From Coprobacter tertius (GTDB lineage: Bacteria > Bacteroidota > Bacteroidia > Bacteroidales > Coprobacteraceae): a DNA stretch of 64,000 bases. The DNA lies in the NCBI RefSeq assembly GCF_024330105.1, contig NZ_JANDHW010000002.1:310001-374000 (forward strand). The letters run 5' to 3'. Each line of letters starts with the position of its first letter. Position 1 is the first letter of the stretch. The notes beneath the pieces were generated by a model. The model was not told where the DNA came from, ran no database searches, and was given only the letters and a program-made list of their open reading frames with translations. Positions 62,448-64,000 of the stretch are shown here, piece after piece. A program made the position numbers and the translations under genes.

Positions 62448-63334
62448 AATTTATGCTGTTTTTTATCGATAATTGAGAGATATCCCAGTTTATATAAAGC
62501 GAAAATTTTCAGATTCGGGTGCTCTCCCGTCAGATTCTTCAACATAAGATTATTGCTTATATGAAAACCGGCTTGTAACAGAAAATGCAATCCGGTTTTT
62601 TTTAGTTTTAAATATAAATTCAGTATCCTGACGTGTTTTATAAGAATGTCTTTATGACGTAATGAATTTTCGAGGCTTTTATGTGTTTTTTCGAGGAATT
62701 CATCGTTAGTGTCTATACCTTCATGATAAATGGGATTGTTTATATGCAGTAATGATATATTCAGAGTTTGTAACTGTTTCCCAAAAAAGGTGTCTTCATG
62801 TCCGTATTGTGTAAAATTTTCATTGAATCGGATTTGTTGAAAAATTTGGCGGTTAATTAAAAAACTGCTGCTAACAAATTGCCCGTATGGATTCTTTTTA
62901 CGTTCGTCCGAATTTTTTTCTTCTGTTTTTATCCCGTAATAATACCGTAAGGTATGCTTTTTGTCTGGTTTTTTTCTTCTGATTTTTAATCCTCCACAAA
63001 CGACATCAGCCGATTTCCCGGCTTCGATATATCGGGCAAGAAAATCTTTTGTAACTGGCATTGTATCGGAATCGAGGAATAAGATATAAGGGTAATGGGC
63101 CTGATCGGCTAAAAAATTACGAATGCGTGCGATGCCTATATTTTGATCCAGCTCGATGTAGCGACATTTCGGCAATAAATTCATTTTCCGGTTTTCCTGT
63201 TTATTTTCCTCTTTCGAATTATCATCTGCAACGATTATTTCTACAGAGATACCCAGTTTTTGTCCTTGCTGATGTAATTCTTCAACGAGCGACAAACAAT
63301 TGTAATTGTATGTAGGGATTAATATCGATAGCAT
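62444..63334 (-). CDS. Glycosyltransferase family 2
   Basis: 296 aa. GT-A fold: MLSILIPTYNYNCLSLVEEL, VEIIVADDNSKEEN (first acidic pair), the DxD-type metal motif YILFLDSDTMPVTKDF, and the acceptor-site FTQYGHEDTFFGKQL (ED). It transfers a sugar from an NDP donor, probably in surface glycan synthesis, and may be membrane-associated by the C-terminal helices. Donor and acceptor cannot be read. A CAAAGATA at 63369-63376 is a possible minus-strand -7 box. Confidence 0.9.
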   Translation of the reverse strand: MLSILIPTYNYNCLSLVEELHQQGQKLGISVEIIVADDNSKEENKQENRKMNLLPKCRYIELDQNIGIARIRNFLADQAHYPYILFLDSDTMPVTKDFLARYIEAGKSADVVCGGLKIRRKKPDKKHTLRYYYGIKTEEKNSDERKKNPYGQFVSSSFLINRQIFQQIRFNENFTQYGHEDTFFGKQLQTLNISLLHINNPIYHEGIDTNDEFLEKTHKSLENSLRHKDILIKHVRILNLYLKLKKTGLHFLLQAGFHISNNLMLKNLTGEHPNLKIFALYKLGYLSIIDKKQHKF

Positions 63335-63486
63335 TGTGTTTTTATTCTGGAGTCGTCTGTTCTATCTTCAAAGATAACAAAAAATGTCGGTTATAAAGGA
63401 ATATATGTGGCTTTTATAATTATCACATAATGTGTAATGTGATTATGTACACTTTTGTCGGTAGTAAAATTATAAATTTTAATTGT

Positions 63487-64000
63487 ATGAAGCTTATTAA
63501 CAAAGATTCTGATTTTACTGCCTTTGTGCAGTTTACCGATGCTGCTGGCTCGAAGATATCCGTACCGGAATATGATTTTATCCTCGAGTATGAAACCGAC
63601 GGTTTTAATAAATATGTGGCAAGTAAAAAAGATGGGGTATATTCTAATTGCCGATTAGACGGAGACCGATTATTGGTCGTTTTTAATGATCATGGTCTCG
63701 ATTGCGGTTTGTTGCGGCAAACCTTATTTATAGGGATACCCAATGAAGTATTTCCCGATGGGTTGCAGCATATACGAGTACCTCAATTACCGGGTATAGA
63801 ACTATGGGGAGGCAAGAGTGATAATACCGAAAGTGCGGAAATAACGGTATTACCAGTCTATCAGAAAGGTGAGAAGGGGGACAAAGGGGATAAAGGCGAT
63901 CCCGGCGTATCGGCCGATCTCGAAGCCACCGAAAAAGCGACGCAAGAAGCGATAGCTGCGGCTGAAGAAATATATCGTCTTAAAGATGAGTGGGATGAGC
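63487..64000 (+). CDS. Partial gene with a collagen-like segment, probably phage tail-associated
   Basis: 171 codons, running off the right edge. MKLINKDSDFTAFVQFTDAA and VPEYDFILEYETDGFNKYVA begin an N-terminal beta domain; near residues 120-135 a Gly-x-y segment KGEKGDKGDKGDPGVSADLE follows and leads into a coiled coil (EKATQEAIAAAEEIYRLKDE). This combination is seen in Bacteroidales prophage tail or baseplate-upper type proteins. It may mark the edge of a prophage, but no other phage gene is inside the window. Confidence 0.6.
   Translation, partial: MKLINKDSDFTAFVQFTDAAGSKISVPEYDFILEYETDGFNKYVASKKDGVYSNCRLDGDRLLVVFNDHGLDCGLLRQTLFIGIPNEVFPDGLQHIRVPQLPGIELWGGKSDNTESAEITVLPVYQKGEKGDKGDKGDPGVSADLEATEKATQEAIAAAEEIYRLKDEWDE

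Overview
The window reads as a Bacteroidota chromosome of the order Bacteroidales, most likely a gut commensal. The support is: many -7 boxes of the form TAnnTTTG, which is the primary sigma-factor promoter of this phylum; secreted S46 dipeptidyl-peptidase and GH78 rhamnosidase; DUF4301, KamA-like and carboxynorspermidine-dehydrogenase genes; lipoproteins with SPII-type leaders; and an inositol-lipid gene cluster. I cannot place it to genus from sequence alone. No rRNA, tRNA or CRISPR array was seen.

Layout. The left 5.5 kb is ordinary chromosome: the start of a probable GH32-type hydrolase, a metallophosphoesterase lipoprotein, a uracil-DNA-glycosylase-like protein, an MBL-fold hydrolase, rsmG, a DUF3298 lipoprotein and an EFR1-type ferredoxin/flavodoxin. 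From about 5.6 to 13.2 kb lies an AT-rich accessory island of small secreted, lipo- and membrane proteins. Two copies of the same gene pair (a 209-aa exported protein plus a small membrane protein) flank a frameshifted DUF3289 toxin-like gene and several lipoproteins, with at least two further fragments of the small membrane protein between them. This decayed, duplicated arrangement resembles an orphan effector/immunity array and is the most unusual part of the window.

From 13.4 to 31.9 kb: a TetR-FabH-FabG fatty-acid unit, an orphan ECF sigma factor, an RluA-type pseudouridine synthase, a GH78 rhamnosidase, DUF4301, a Rel protein whose hydrolase motif is lost, a MarR regulator, the rpsF-rpsR-rplI ribosomal operon, a DivIC/FtsB-like gene, and coaX followed by an outer-membrane protein. 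From 32 to 36 kb: lptC, a CorC/HlyC-type CBS protein and a PpiD/SurA-type chaperone, all cell-envelope functions. From 36.5 to 40.5 kb: a TonB-C-domain protein, a large ankyrin lipoprotein and a membrane protein.

From 40.8 to 49.5 kb: rlmN, pdxA, and a five-gene inositol-lipid cluster (nucleotidyltransferase, ATP-grasp-like, CDP-alcohol phosphatidyltransferase, HAD phosphatase, inositol-phosphate synthase), then carboxynorspermidine dehydrogenase. From 49.5 to 63.3 kb: a radical SAM protein, bcp, recA, a 57-aa membrane protein, a KamA-like radical SAM protein, mnmA, an S46 peptidase, a TonB-dependent receptor, a secreted YD-like protein, a DUF695 protein and a GT2 glycosyltransferase. The window ends inside a gene with a collagen-like segment, typical of Bacteroidales phage tail-associated proteins.
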